From Hepsetus odoe (Eukaryota; Chordata; Actinopteri; Characiformes; Hepsetidae), in NCBI GenBank assembly GCA_017165825.1, contig CM029369.1, positions 20,106,555 through 20,170,554 of the forward strand: a stretch of 64,000 nucleotides of DNA, written 5' to 3'. Of the stretch, positions 49,201 through 61,839 are shown piece after piece. The first letter of the stretch is position 1, and the number at the start of each line of letters is the position of its first letter. The translations under genes were made by a program, and so were the position numbers. A model generated the notes under the pieces. The model saw only the letters and a program-made list of their open reading frames with translations, did not search any database and was not told the DNA's origin.

Positions 49201-49883
49201 AGTAAGCATGTATGGTAAGAATAAATAAATCTCACCTTTTAGTATGCAAATGAGACATAAACGTAAATATACATACATTTCCATTTTTGTGAAAAAGAAA
49301 TCCAGTTTTGGTCCTTTATGGAAGCAGATTATTGAAACAGATTATTGAAATCTCACTGTTTTATTTTTTCATTAGACACTATGCATTATTATTAAAATTT
49401 TCCTTAAGGCAGGTTATTTAATAATATACAATCAGAAATTCTATTTAATTTAGTATATTTAACATACTGCTATAAAGTCCTTCAGAACATGAACTTGTAT
49501 GCTTCATACATGCTGGCCCTCTATAAGCTGAGGTTTTTGATTTGGCGTCAGAACTGCTTCACCCAGTGAGATGAAGGTGAAGATCTCAGAACATGTATTT
49601 TATGGGTGAAAAATGAAAGTACAAAGAAAACAGGCATGTATGGATATTCTATTTAGGATCTAAAAGAAAAAGGCTGCTCATTGAAATATGACACAACATG
49701 ATTGTGCAGAGTGTTGGCAGAGCTAACCCTCATTTATGTTGCTGCATTTTGGAAAGTCTTGTTAGATGCAAGTGCCTGACAACTGAAACACAAACTGAGA
49801 AGTAAATCTTCTCCTGTTAAGGTTTAAATTGTATTACAGTATTATAGTTACAAGTAATTAAAATTTTTTTTTTTTTTAAAAAC

Positions 49884-50130
49884 CAACGGTGGACTAGTGT
49901 TTAGGAACTAGGTCCCATGATTGGAAGGTTTTTGGGTTCGAATCCCAGACCAGTCGGTTGCCATGAGGTACCCTTGAGCATGGTACCATCCCCATCACTG
50001 TTCCCAGGCCACTTTAAATAGCTGCCCCATGCTGCACAGTGTGTATGGGTGAAATGCAGAGTAAGCATTTCATTGTGTCTTAGTGTTTGCTCTGCGATGT
50101 TTCAAAATTACAAATAGTCTCTTTCACTTC
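49884..50130 (+). mobile_element. tRNA-derived SINE, near full length
   Basis: Head 'GGTGGACTAGTGTTTAGG', B box GGTTCGAATCC, then 'CGGTTGCCATGAGGTACCC' and 'GCTGCACAGTGTGTATGGG'. It is the same family as 26275 with moderate divergence, preceded by a T/A run. Confidence 0.8.
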
Positions 50131-51959
50131 TGAGGGAACTTGAGCAGCAGCATCTAGTACAGTTTGAAATAGTTCCTTGTTCACCTGATTCAGTTCAGTA
50201 GTGCATCACTGGGTTCTGTAGGTGTGCTTAAACAGGGAAATCTGACTGTGTTACGTTCTGGTTTTGGATGATCAGAGTTTGAGACCCTGACATGAACCAA
50301 TTTTAAACTCTCCACAGGAACACTGCCACTGAAAACCCCTCAACCTCTGGTGCTTTTAGTCATTTTACTGAGAAAGCCTGCATTGTGAGAGATTTCTCAT
50401 ATGATCGCCATCGATGCATCCTTATTTTTTTTTCTTCTGTTTTTCACATAACTGCACTAGATGGCACTGTTGAAAAGGAAATGAAGCACATTAACCACCA
50501 AACTTCTGAAATAAGGAGGCCTACTAATATCCTGGAGCTTTACAAGTAACATAAACCAAACCTCATCCAGAGCTCTCGCAGTGTACTTAACAGTTCAATG
50601 AAGGAATGCATGCTTAAAAAAAATCAAATATGTGTAAATAGAACTAACACGTGAATGGTAATAACTATAGGAAAAAGTATAAATGCTGTGCACTCTGTGG
50701 TCAGAATGCCTTGTGCTGAAAGAAGAGACCCTGTCAGCCAGTGACAAGAGGACAATTTGAGCTAAAATAGTTCCTGACATGCCTTTCATGTAGCACTCTG
50801 ATGACTCTTTGTTGTTATTTTGGGTTGTCCCAAAAGACCACTCTCACCTAGCAGCCAGCAGCCTGCCTCACAGCAACACAACTCGTGGCCTGCTACAGAA
50901 TCCAGCATGGCGTTCACTGTCATGTCAGTCTCCTTTTACTCTCACCATGACTTCTTCCTTTAGAAATCAAAACGTATGTCATTCTCCAAATGTGATCGTG
51001 CTTCTCTGATATGGTTAGACTCCGATAAGTAGCTTTCAGTTACATTTCCGTTTTATCCTTCCAGTTACTACAGCTTCGCAGACATCTTGACAGTTGTCAG
51101 GCTCTGAATGTGCTTGCTGGAGACCGTCTTGTCAGTCAATTATCAATCACTCCCCGACAGGTAAGCAACTAGGTCATCTGCTTAACAAGTGTCACTTCTG
51201 CTCGTCTTTCCTCTTTTTGATTATCACAGGTCGGCAGACCAACAAAACACCCAGTGTACACTCTTTTAACCAGGTAAAGGATAACAGATTCTCTGCAGCA
51301 TAACACCACAAAACAAGGAACATTTGCAGTGCACATACTCAGGCGATCAAAACCTTTGATATGAAGGAAGGTCTCAGAAATCCTTTCTAGTCAAAGGAAA
51401 CTGTGGTCGATATGGTTGTATTTATGACAAACATGTTTTCATTGAAAAGCAAGGTTCCAGGATCCCTCTGACCACATAAACACTTTGAACAGATGGCCTA
51501 AATTAATGGTAAACTAATTGCAAGCATGTCAAAAGCGCTTGCAGCGCCGCAATCATTCTTGAATAAGATATCATACAAAAGATTTGCTCTAGCAGACAGT
51601 GCGATCCTAAACGTAACTCATTTATAATTTGTATAATATTATTGCATGAATGTGACAACATAAAAGCACTGATGCTCTTGTGACTGAATGCAAAAAATCC
51701 TTTAAGAAAGCTTTCCCCATTACTGAATCAAAGCATGGTCACATTTTCTGTTAATACCCTTAATTTCAGAATAAATACGTGCAGGGCGGTGTCTACAAAC
51801 TTTTTCACAAATAAACCAATTAGCCATACCATTAAAATCATGGCCCCCTTGTGCACAGAAATGGCTCTCTCCATAAAAAAAAATCTTCACAAGACCTCTG
51901 AAGATCTCCTTTAAAACCTGTAAATTATATGTAAACTCCATGGATCAGACAAGTTTGTT

Positions 51960-52285
51960 CAACATACTGCACAAATGCTCAGCTGAATTGGAATTTAGGG
52001 AGTTTGGAAGTCAACTGTACAGCTTGTCGTGTTCCTCAGTGGTCCATTCCTGAACAATTGTAGTGTAGCAGAACATAGGATCCTGCTGAAAGAGGCCAAT
52101 ACCAGCCACCTGAAGGGGTTGCAACAATCATTAATTGCTCAGATCCTCACGCTTGCCCAGCTTTTCTTCATCTGACTTCTTGGACTGAAATTCACTTGTT
52201 GCCTAATATATCCCATACCTTGACACTTGCCACTGTGAAAAGATAATCAGTTGCAGTTTTAATGTTTTTGCTGTTTGATGTATAA
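51960..52285. mobile_element. Probable DNA-transposon relic (common fish repeat)
   Basis: The words 'TTAATTGCTCAGATCCT', 'ACGCTTGCCCA', 'TTGCCTAATATATCCCA', 'AAAAGATAATCAG' and 'TTTTAATGTTTTTGCTG' occur in the order I know from a repeat that is abundant in teleost genomes. Family assignment is from memory and unverified. Confidence 0.45.
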
Positions 52286-53754
52286 TGTACATGCTGCATG
52301 TCATAGTGCTTATGTTGTGAAAAGCAAAGAAAAAAGCTTTACCTTACATTGAAGTCAAGCTGGTTGAAATGCACGCTGAATGAAATGCTAAAGGCCAAGA
52401 CAAACAAACATATGCATATTTTTCTCTATATTTACTTCTTTGATCATAATGGTGGCCTCAAACTACTGACGTGTTGGAGGTGCCATGTCATTGCTTGGCA
52501 TTGTGGCATACAATCACAGAAACACAATCAGGTAATGACCTCCTCTTCTTGTGGAGGACTGCCCCTCCACCTTCATGTGCCATTTCACTGAACCCCTCTC
52601 TACAAACAATATCAATCAATTCTCCAACATCAGAAGGGGCTGAAGAACAACTTAGAAATGATATGCATCTCCTGCTGCTCCCATGGCAGCCGTGTTGACT
52701 TTACTGTAGAGTTTCTTTGATCCTGCGGTGCTTTGATTCACTTTTCTCTCACCCTTTTAGCTAAACATATCATTGGAATTTCACTCTTTGTTCCTGACAG
52801 GCCTTGTCTTAGTTCGACTTCTCCTCAGACATACAGCCCTTCCCAGAGGAGGAGCCATACACTGTAGCCAGTGAGGAATTGAGCTTTTCTCAAAGAGTTC
52901 TCCTGTTTCTTTGACTCTGCCTTTCCCTTTCACTCTCTGTCTTGACCTCTCCAGACTGGACAGGCGTTCCATCCTTTCACCTGCAAGACAAGCTTGGCTT
53001 GGCTGCTTTGGTCCGTAAGATTTTTGCTGGATGGTGATGAATACTGAGAGCTACTCAGAAGACTCCAGCTCACAAGGTTCAGCTTTAAAAATGTTTTCAA
53101 GATAAAAAAAATATTGCTTGTAAATAGAGGCAAACATTCATGCTAACTAAAACTGAGAGAAATTAGTGAACTCATCTATTTAAAGAGCAAACATTCTACA
53201 TTTTCATTTTAATTTGTTTAAATTTTAATGTCTATTAATACACAGGATGTGTTTTGTACTTTGGTACTTTTTTGTACTTGGTCTGTGCGACTGATATATA
53301 TATATATGAACGCTTTGCTGCTCTTTGTTATGCTTATTAAGAATCAGCCCAGACTCATAATTTGAATGGCTGTGAATGGGCAGAGCAACATAAATGTACA
53401 GAATTGTAAAACTGTTCCTTTTTGTGAAATCACAATAAGAATACATTCAGAAGAGGCAGATTTTTTACAGCTCAACTTCCATGTATGAACTGTAGGTACT
53501 GGTGAATCAACAATACATTTTGAAACTTCAGCACTGTATGCATATTGCATCAAAAGTGTTCTTTCATATTTTTCCAAGCTCAGCTGAAGTTCTTTTAGGT
53601 GCACCTATCCTTGACACAGCTGCACACCTACACAGATTGTATTACCTTTATAGAAAAGCACTGCCAATAGAATTAGCCTAAGATCATCATTCCCAGACCC
53701 AAGCATGAGTTAGAGCACTATGTTGAGGAACTCTGTCCAGTAACTTTTCCAGTA

Positions 53755-53945
53755 AGTTGGAGTGGAGTTCACAATCCAGGCGAAGACCCATCCTGAACAG
53801 GTTGCCAGGGTAAACACAATCAAACCCACTCACACCATGCAGACACTGGACATGCAAGCTCCAGACAGAAAGGACCTGGACTGCCCCCTCTGAGAACTGA
53901 ATCCAGGATCTTTTCCCTGTGTGGTGACAGCATTACCCACTGTGG
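53755..53945 (+). repeat. Interspersed repeat fragment (fish 'basic variable' type)
   Basis: It contains 'TTGCCAGGGTAAACAC', 'AACCCACTCACACCATG' and 'ACTGAATCCAGGATCTT' in the same order as 57015-57305. It is a strongly diverged copy. Confidence 0.5.
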
Positions 53946-54284
53946 CACAAGTTACCCAACTTATGAAGTGACATGTAATATTTTACTTATAAAAAATATT
54001 AAATGCATTAGGTGTTTTTGGTGTCACATGCATTATTTATGTTTCCCTAGTTGTTTCAAAACAAAGTCATCAGTGATGTCTGCAGTCAATTTTTAACTTC
54101 TTGCCCTTTTAAGAAACAGCCCAGGACTTGGCACACTGGAAACGTTCCACTGCAGATGTAGATTTTGTTCTTTAGAAATAGCAAATGCTGGCTCCAGTCA
54201 AATATCTGGAACTGTTACACTGTTAGGTGCAGTTGACTGGCCTTGATTACTGAGGATGTTATATCAAGTCATCAAGAAAATAGT

Positions 54285-54505
54285 GAAAGTGAGTTGAATG
54301 GAGTGAAAGTGTCTATTTGTTATTGCATTTAAACCATACACACAGTGCAGCAGTTGAAAAATATATCCAGGGCCCAGGAAGCAGCGATGGGGGTGGTACC
54401 ATGCTTAAGGGAACTTCAGGGCAACCTTTTGGTCTGGGACTGGAACAAACAACCCTTTGATTATGGGGTCAAATACCTAACCACTAGACCACCACTGCCT
54501 TTGCA
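54285..54505 (-). mobile_element. tRNA-derived SINE, minus orientation
   Basis: Read on the minus strand: 'GGCAGTGGTGGTCTAGTGG' head, 'GGTACCACCCCCATCGCTG' body, then the CACTTTCACT tail. Diverged. Confidence 0.75.
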
Positions 54506-54529
54506 GGCAAGACTGGCCACTTGCAGGCA

Positions 54530-54655
54530 GTCAGTCATTTTCAGGGTTGCTTGTCCTAATTAGGGTTGCAGGGGGGTGCTGGAGTCCATCCCAGCTCACA
54601 CAGGGCGAAGGATGGGGACACACCCCGGACAGGTTGCCAGCCCATCGCAGTGGCC
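54530..54655 (+). repeat. Interspersed repeat, 'gacaggttgccagcccatcgcag' type
   Basis: It contains 'GGAGTCCATCCCAGCTCAC', 'AGGGCGAAGGATGGGGACA' and 'GACAGGTTGCCAGCCCATC', a repeat common in fish genomes. The same sequence occurs in reverse at 58573-58705. Confidence 0.75.
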
Positions 54656-54666
54656 ACTTGCATATC

Positions 54667-54885
54667 ATATGAAATGAAAGTGAAGTGAATGTGACTATTC
54701 TTGTCATTGTGAAACACAGCGCAGCACACAGTGAGTCAAAGTGAAATTAGATCTCTGCATTTTACTCACACACAAACGTGCAGCAGGGGGCAGCTGTTGA
54801 AAGTGCCCGGGGAGCAGGGATGGGGACAATACCATGCTCAACAGTACACAAGGCCACTGCTACCCCACCACTTTCAACACAACAA
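54667..54885 (-). mobile_element. tRNA-derived SINE, minus orientation
   Basis: Minus-strand order: GGTAGCAGTGGCC head, TACTGTTGAGCATGG, ATCCCTGCTCCCCGGGC, then GTGAGTAAAATGCAGAG and a TTCACTTCAC tail. It lies directly after the previous two repeats, so 54.3-54.9 kb is a repeat cluster. Confidence 0.75.
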
Positions 54886-55719
54886 GTGAAATCAGCCAGT
54901 CTGTATTGTTGGGGATTTTTTTAAATGAAGGAACCTCACAGTAGCAAAGATATAATGAGGTGAGAGTCATATCGCCAAGCCATTATGACTGTTTACAAGC
55001 TGCCCCCTCTTAAGGGGTTCCCCCTTAAATGGTTAACATCCTCTGTAGAAAAAAGATAAATATAACACAGAAGAACATGGACATGAGCGCACACGACACA
55101 GGCACAGACAAGGCAGAGAGTCAAGACTAGTGTAAAACCTACATCAACTTTCAGAAGTTGTGGAAATAGATAAACAGAAGAAAGTTTCACATGTTGTACC
55201 AAACAAAGATGTTCTATCCATGTGATTTCTGTTGCTTTAAGAGCTTTTGAGAGCTGTTAAGCTTTTAAGAGCTATTCTGTGGAAGTAAAACCTTTATGTT
55301 AAACATCTGCAAAACTTAATGTCAAAGCAATAACTCTAATAAACAGTGGAACGTTCCAGTAGTTCTGTGTGTCTGTCATCACTCATTTGGTTATCAGATT
55401 AACCTTTCACATTCCACTAAAAGCTCATTGTGGTAAGAAACCTCTGATGTCCCTTGGTGATAAAATAGATCACTTTAAAACAAGATACTCAAATGAGGCC
55501 AGCTTAAAACAACTGGACGTCTGTTCTCTTTCCTTCTTTAAAGTCTCTGTTTACTCTCTCATATGCTGAGAGTAACCATAACAGTGATTCAGAATGCCTT
55601 TTGGGTTGTCAATAATCTAGAAAATGGTTTTTTTTTTTCAATTCATTTCATCTGCTAAATAAAAAGAAGAAAGATCACTGCACAATATGCTTCACTTTGA
55701 ACATGAACCAAAAAAAGCT

Positions 55720-55721
<2 letters not shown>

Positions 55722-55770
<49 letters not shown>

Positions 55771-55862
55771 TGTGTGTGTATGTGAGAAGAGGGGAAAGGG
55801 GGGTAATCCTCATTATTATATGACAGCTATATTGTAATATATATATATATATATATATATAG
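55722..55862. repeat. (TG)n and (TA)n microsatellites
   Basis: A TG run of about 25 units at 55722-55770 with one C interruption, then a TA run of about 12 units at 55838-55862. Confidence 0.9.
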
Positions 55863-57014
55863 CTTTTAAATATAAGAAGGACTCATATTTCTTTCCATCC
55901 TGTATCCTTATACATACAGCTCTAAGTCATGTGACACTTTTCCAATAAAAATGATGGTTGGTTGAACTGAATCATTGAGAACAGGATATGATTTTGTTTA
56001 CTTTTGATATTTAAAAGTATTTAGCTGGAAGATACTTAATATTACTTTTCTGGCATAAGCACCATCCTCTGCTTGCAATCATTGAGGTTCTGCTAAAAGA
56101 CTTCAGAGAAACAGATGATTAGCACTCGTAGCTATAGAGTCTCCAACTCATCTTCTCTAGCTTTACTTCAAGCTGCTACTGACCAGACACCTGCTGTTCT
56201 AAATAGCTACATTTTTGTACTTTGGTTAATGTTAATATTTTATTCAGAAACTATATTTGCATGAAACTCCTCTACATTCAAAATTGATCAATTCCGCAGT
56301 GATAAAAGCCTGCACTGATCCCTATTTTTATTTAACTTCAGCAATACTTTTTCAGACAGTGTAGTCAAAAATATTTTTCAGGGCCAGAAATGTAAATACT
56401 GAGATTTCAGGTTGGTGCTTTTTTAATGTACAAGTATGATTCGATTTGGTTCGTGCTTGTTTGGCCTTTTTTTAGCGCTACCTCCTGAGCATCTCCAATG
56501 CTATGTTTACATGTTGTCAGTAAACAATGGACAGAAAACTGCTGGGCAGCACTGAGACAAATGTTGTCTCAGGCATTGCTGTAATGATTTTATTTGCCCA
56601 CTTTTCAAATAGCTTTAAATTCTGGATTCACTGGATTGACTATCCAATATACCAGCAGTATTTCTGAAAAAATGAAGGAACATGAAGTGATGGCTGTCCA
56701 TCTTGTTGCATAACCTAATAATGAGATTCAAACTGGATAGTGTGAGGAGTGTGGGTCTTGACATGAATGTGCTGGAGAGGGTTTTGTGTTGGTGTTTTAA
56801 CAGAAAGCACAGCTGCATTAGATATAATCATAAAATTTCTATTCTCCACAATGTATTCTCACATCACCATGATGCAAAGTTACACTGCTTTAAAGTGTTA
56901 AATCAGGGTTATCTATTCAAGGCATTTTCATTCTGTATATGCATTTAAGACGTATACTCTTTGTACCACTACTATGTGATATGTCTTTATTCCTATTTCA
57001 GATCACTCATTTTC

Positions 57015-57305
57015 TTAGCTGCTTGTCCTGATTAAGGCAGGTGGTGCTAGCAGCTAGAGCCTATCCCAGCTCTCACAGGGCAAAACACCCTGGGCAGGCC
57101 ATTTCAGGGCATTCATACAGACAAACACACTCACACATAAACACACATTCACACCTCGTTGGGCAATTCAGCATCTCCAGCAGACATATGGAGAAGATAT
57201 GAACCTTCAGTTTGAACCTGGGCCGCCCCGGCTAGGAATCCAATCCAGGACCTTCCCGCTGTGAGGCAAAAGCACTTCCCACTGCCCCACCATGCCACCC
57301 TTATT
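57015..57305 (+). repeat. Interspersed repeat, longer copy of the 53755 type
   Basis: Starts 'GCTGCTTGTCCTGATTAAGG', then 'CCTATCCCAGCTCTCACAG', 'ACACACATTCACACCTCG', 'GGAATCCAATCCAGGACC' and ends in CACTGCCCCACCATGCC. No coding capacity was seen. Confidence 0.65.
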
Positions 57306-58369
57306 TCAAATCAAGTTTTGAAGTTATCCCAACATACACTCTTTATCAGAGACATCAATTTAAGCAGTTTACTTCTTTCTATTAAAAATGCTTTGGTGCA
57401 TTTTGTCAGTAGACACTTCACTGTCTGTGATGGAGCTCCAGTGAGTACTTCTAGGATGAGTTGGCGTGGTCTGTCAATAAGAGCTCTTTACACTTGGACA
57501 GAGTTCCCCACACTCACACATCTTACTTACAAAAAGGCTCCTTAAAATGCCATCTGTTGAAAGATTATTTGAGGAAACAATGGGTAATTCTGTGTTTTAA
57601 AAAAACAGGAAAACTTTTTGCACCTTATGCTTTGGACCAGTTGAATTAATTATGTGTTTCGCCGCAATCACACTTTCACCTCAGCAGCGACAGAGTGGGC
57701 GTTTACCAGCAGTTTACTAATGTTTTTGTTTTAATCATGAAGTAAGATCATATCTATTAAGTTACTTTCATGTCATAAGATAAGCACTACCATACACACA
57801 TTTTCACCTCAGCATTACCCAAAAAACCATGCTTTCTTAGGAAATCCCCCACTCAGGGCTGTTAAGCCTATTTCTCACACTCTCTAGTAATTGGCTTGAC
57901 CACTTCAGTCATGTTTACTGACTCTTGTGATCTATTTATCTGTTTATTTATTAATTTATTTGCTGGTGTTGGCATTGTTGTAACTTCTGGATTTTAGCAA
58001 TTTTTCTTAGGTCTATTGTAACAATATGTAAAATAATAGTTACATTTAGCTATTTAAAGATTCTTTACTTCCTAGCACTGAACGATAAAACTATTTCTAT
58101 GTAAAGTTAAATTTATATATACATAAATATAAAACCCCCAACTGATTATCATAGCAACATTCCAGTTTGTTAAATACTTTAATACAGAGAGAAATAAAAT
58201 GTGCTGTGTGGAAAGTGTCCTGTGAAAAGATAGCATGATGTAGAAAGGAAGGAAGTGATAGTGGGAAAGCAGCTAAGATCTAGTGGTGGTGATGATGCTA
58301 AATATTCTCACTGCAATCCTCGCTTCATGTGTGAGACTGAGAACACCTCTCTGATTTAGAAGAGTAATC

Positions 58370-61300
58370 ATGAAGTGCATGTTCCAATGTGTCCTGCTTG
58401 TCTTTTCTTTGATGCTCTGCCTTCTACCCAGGGTAGAAACCTCCTCAGAAGGTAAATGTTTTCAGGTTCTCTCTTAAATTGTGGGTTTTTCTGTGTCTGA
58501 CTCTGACTCTGTCTTTAAGCTGCTTATATAGTGGGTTTGGTAAGATAAAGAAAAATGAACTAAATAGATATGAATACTGCGATGGGCTGGCGACCTGTCC
58601 AGGGGTGTGTTCCCCCATCCTTCGCCCTGTGTGAGCTGGGTTGGACTCCAGCATTCCCCCGCGACCCCGTTTGGGACAAATCGGCAGACAATGACTGACT
58701 AGATATGAATATGATAGATTACAATGTTGTGTAACTGAAATGATGTTAAGGAACTAAAACTGTGGTTTTTGGTACATTTATTTTGTAACTAAGCTGCTGC
58801 TATACTATATACTATACTATACTATACTATATACACATATTTTTGAAAGTATGGAACATATCTGCCTTTAGTATTTAGATAAACCAAATTTTTAAGTAGA
58901 TCTACCGAAAAAGTAGACACACAAGGCATTTCCTCGCAATGACAATAATTTTTGTATCTGATTTATACACATTTTGGAAAGGCAAATGCACTAAATGGAG
59001 GGACATATGCCAGAGATTTAGAGGCAGCAGCGATAAGCTTAGGTGCGTCATGGCAGTTGCACTGGGTGAAGAGCCACATCAAAAGTCACTGGAGTTTACA
59101 AGCTACTGTGGATATCCTGTGCATAGAGCAAAAAAAAAAAAAACAAAAAAAACCCCAAAAATAAACTAAAAATAAAATAGTTTTTTACAGGGTGATATAA
59201 ATTTTCCCCATGATTAATGCCTGGGGAAGATGACTCACTTAACCCTTTGAAGCTTAATTTTTCTTCATTTTTACTTTGTATTTATCAATTTAGATCTCTT
59301 TAAAATGAAGATTAGGAACACATCACAGACAATACAAGTGAGCTGGAACAAACCAGACAACAGCAGGAGTGATTTGTGTTACAGGAGCCAGCTGCGGTAC
59401 AGAGGGCACTGTGACACCTCCTGGCAGGTACTGCATGAATGGTTGTACAGTGTAAGCACTTCACAGACACCAGTGACAACACATCCTGTAAAAGAATAAG
59501 AAACTACAGCGTTTCTGCATCAGAGCATAACATTTTTCCTGATCTACAAAACTGTCCTATAGTAATTCAGAATGTCTTATGGTAATCTATAATACATGTG
59601 TATTATCCTAGTACTTTGGTAGCTAATAGTCTGGATTTACTGTAAGCTATAAAAGTTCTACAGTTTTATTGTGGATCTTTTATTTATAAGGGACCATACA
59701 CAGGTGGGTGGGAAAGTGTCTTAGAAAGGTACTCTGCCACCACAAATTCCCCAAACAGCCTCAAGGGACCCTTGACACAGATTGGTATAATGTCTTGGTG
59801 CATTATAATAAAGGGTTTAAGGATGGCAACCTTGCAGTAATATGTTAATATTTCTAGTATTTAAGATTGTTTTATATCTTTAGTTTTTGGGGTACAGCTG
59901 CTCTTCAGTTTTTCACAGTAGTCTATCACACTTATACACAAACATCACACTCACTGAATCTCCAACACTATTTCCAGCCCTGTTAACAATGTCTTCCAAC
60001 AGACCTCACTGTAGATCAGTTTAGTCACTGTTCTTATTGAAACACTAACCAGCTGAGCAGTCTTTCTGACCTCAGCTCCTGCCGTCCATCCGGCAATAAT
60101 GGACACACTTTTAAAGTCAGAAAGAGCTTTTTCCTTCTCACCCACAGAACATGGAGTTTTGACTGATTAACTTCATCATGCTATACATCTTTCAGAAAAG
60201 ATCTGCTCTAGTTATGCTTCTACATTTCTTAATTCTGATTTTTCCTTTAATGTGTCAGCTGTCTGCATAACAGTACAAAAGTGAAAAGCTTAAATGTCTT
60301 GATGTGGTTAATCTCAACATGAGTTTTAATTTACCTGAATGGTTTGTGTTTATTCCTATTTTTCACAGAATGTTGATGACATTAAATATTTCTCCTATGA
60401 GCTGCCTGCTCCAGACATGAAGAGGAACTATGTTTTCAGTGTTAGAACGAGGCTGTACTGTATCGATAAGAACTGGAGCAGTTGGAGTCCAGAGAAATAC
60501 TGGAGGAATGACAGAGGTGAAAGCATCAAATGAACAACCTGTGGCAAATGTTGAAAGAAAGGCAGATGAAAACATGGGTGCTGATTAGTAACTTTGTAGT
60601 AAAGGCTTGGTATTGTAATTATTTTTATTCTGGGTGGAAGACCCATAAATGGGTTATCCTAACCATCGTTTGCTTCCTTCATGAATAATGAACATAAAAT
60701 CAAAATCATGAAAAAGGTTGTGAAAAAATCTTTGTCACTCAGGTAACTCACCTGTGTTTTTTTCAGTGAAAACGTTATACGTTATTAGAATAAATACAAA
60801 CAAACATGAATTAGGTAAGACTTTTTTGGTCTTTAAAGGAGTTAAACTTTGCTTCCTTATGTGAACACAGAGTTATCTTGAGATCAAGGAAGGAAATAGT
60901 TAAGATACACACTTTGGAAATAAGACATTAAGACACACTTTTTATGTGTAAAATCTGTGTGAAGTTGTTTAGTTGTTTGTGTTTATTTATATTCGTTTTA
61001 AAGTTAGTGGTGTCTTTGAAAAGGACAAATTTATCACCTATGAAACAGCTTTACCGATTGTTTTCTCATGTCCCTTATACACAGAATGGGCTGGCTAAAC
61101 CTGATCCTGGACTATTCTTTCCTTTCAGTGAAAAAGAAGTGTAGGACTGTAGGACCTAATCCCAGGGGGCCTAAAAAGACAGACTTTACTCATGCTACCT
61201 TTTTCAACAGGTCCCTGCGTTGCAGAGTCAGCACACACTACCAAGGACTACCTGCTGGTAACTTTGCTGCCGCTGGCAGCTTTGCTGCTTCTCTCTGTAA

Positions 61301-61839
61301 TATCTCTGAAACGGTACGTTTAAATCTCTCTCATTTTTCTTGCATTTTTGATTACTGGACAACAGCATGTGGGTTGATGTAAAAAAAAAAAAAAAATCTC
61401 TCCTCAAAGGGTAAGAAGACTTGTCCTTCCTATAATTCCAGATCCAAAGCACACCCAAAAAAGGATTTTAAACATTGAACAGATTCAGGTAAGCCCAGGA
61501 CAGACCCCTGGCCTTCAGCACAACATCCACCACCCTGGAGAATCTTATCAGTTACCTTTTTTTGTTCTTTTTGCCTCTTTTTTATTGCAGCCATTCACTT
61601 GCTTTTCGCAAACATTTGAGGAATGTGAAATTACAGAAATTGAGGTCACCCACTTGAAGGAGGAGAATCTATCTGAAATTACTGACAAACAGCCACCACC
61701 GAAACCAGCCGAAGATGGGAGCTGTGAGCTAAACCTTACCACAAATGCCAGCGTGTACTACATTTACTCTCCTGATTCAACCGAGGACGCCGCAATTACA
61801 CCGTGTTTTCACAACAAGCGAGGCTATGTTGTCCTTTAA
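58370..61839 (+). CDS. crlf2: Class I cytokine receptor, CRLF2 (TSLP receptor)-like, single FNIII domain
   Basis: Six exons, 58370-58451, 59294-59427, 60369-60516, 61211-61313, 61410-61488 and 61591-61839, give 795 nt and 264 aa. Exon 1 is a signal peptide (CVLLVFSLMLCLL). Exons 2-3 form one FNIII domain with WSSWS, the class I hallmark that closes the membrane-proximal module. Exon 4 has the transmembrane helix (YLLVTLLPLAALLLLSVIS). Exon 5 has a JAK-binding Box1, VLPIIPDPK, close to the TSLPR version (PSVPDPK). Exon 6 ends GYVVL, matching the single C-terminal tyrosine of TSLPR (YVAL). FEECEITEIEV in the tail resembles the end of IL3RA, so a shared ancestor with IL3RA/CSF2RA is possible. 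CRLF2 signals with IL7R through JAK/STAT5 in mammals. The N-terminal ectodomain module is missing. An ETS-type AGGAAGTG lies at 58250. The gene assignment is likely; the exact family member is inference. Confidence 0.75.
58573..58705 (-). repeat. Interspersed repeat in crlf2 intron 1
   Basis: Reverse copy of the 54530-54655 repeat: 'GATGGGCTGGCGACCTGTCC', 'CATCCTTCGCCCTGTGTGAG', 'GCGACCCCG', and a GACAATGACTGACTAGA end. A TACTA-type microsatellite follows at 58798-58835. Confidence 0.75.

Larger units (their letters stand above)
46225..58369. other. 12-kb interval between slc25a6 and the cytokine receptor, no gene seen
   Basis: In human PAR1 this position is occupied by IL3RA and CSF2RA. I searched for WSXWS-coding exons, signal peptides and long frames on both strands and found none. 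Repeats listed separately account for parts of 49.9-50.1, 52.0-52.3 and 53.7-57.3 kb. The stretches 46.9-47.6, 48.1-48.8 and 50.8-51.3 kb are free of recognisable repeats and less AT-biased, which could mean regulatory DNA; conservation cannot be judged from one sequence. Confidence 0.5.

Noticed and set aside
58939..59169. Missing domain-1 exon of the cytokine receptor in intron 1
   Set aside because: Two overlapping frames of about 70 residues exist, but neither has acceptor/donor sites in the needed phase nor the Cys/Trp pattern of domain 1.
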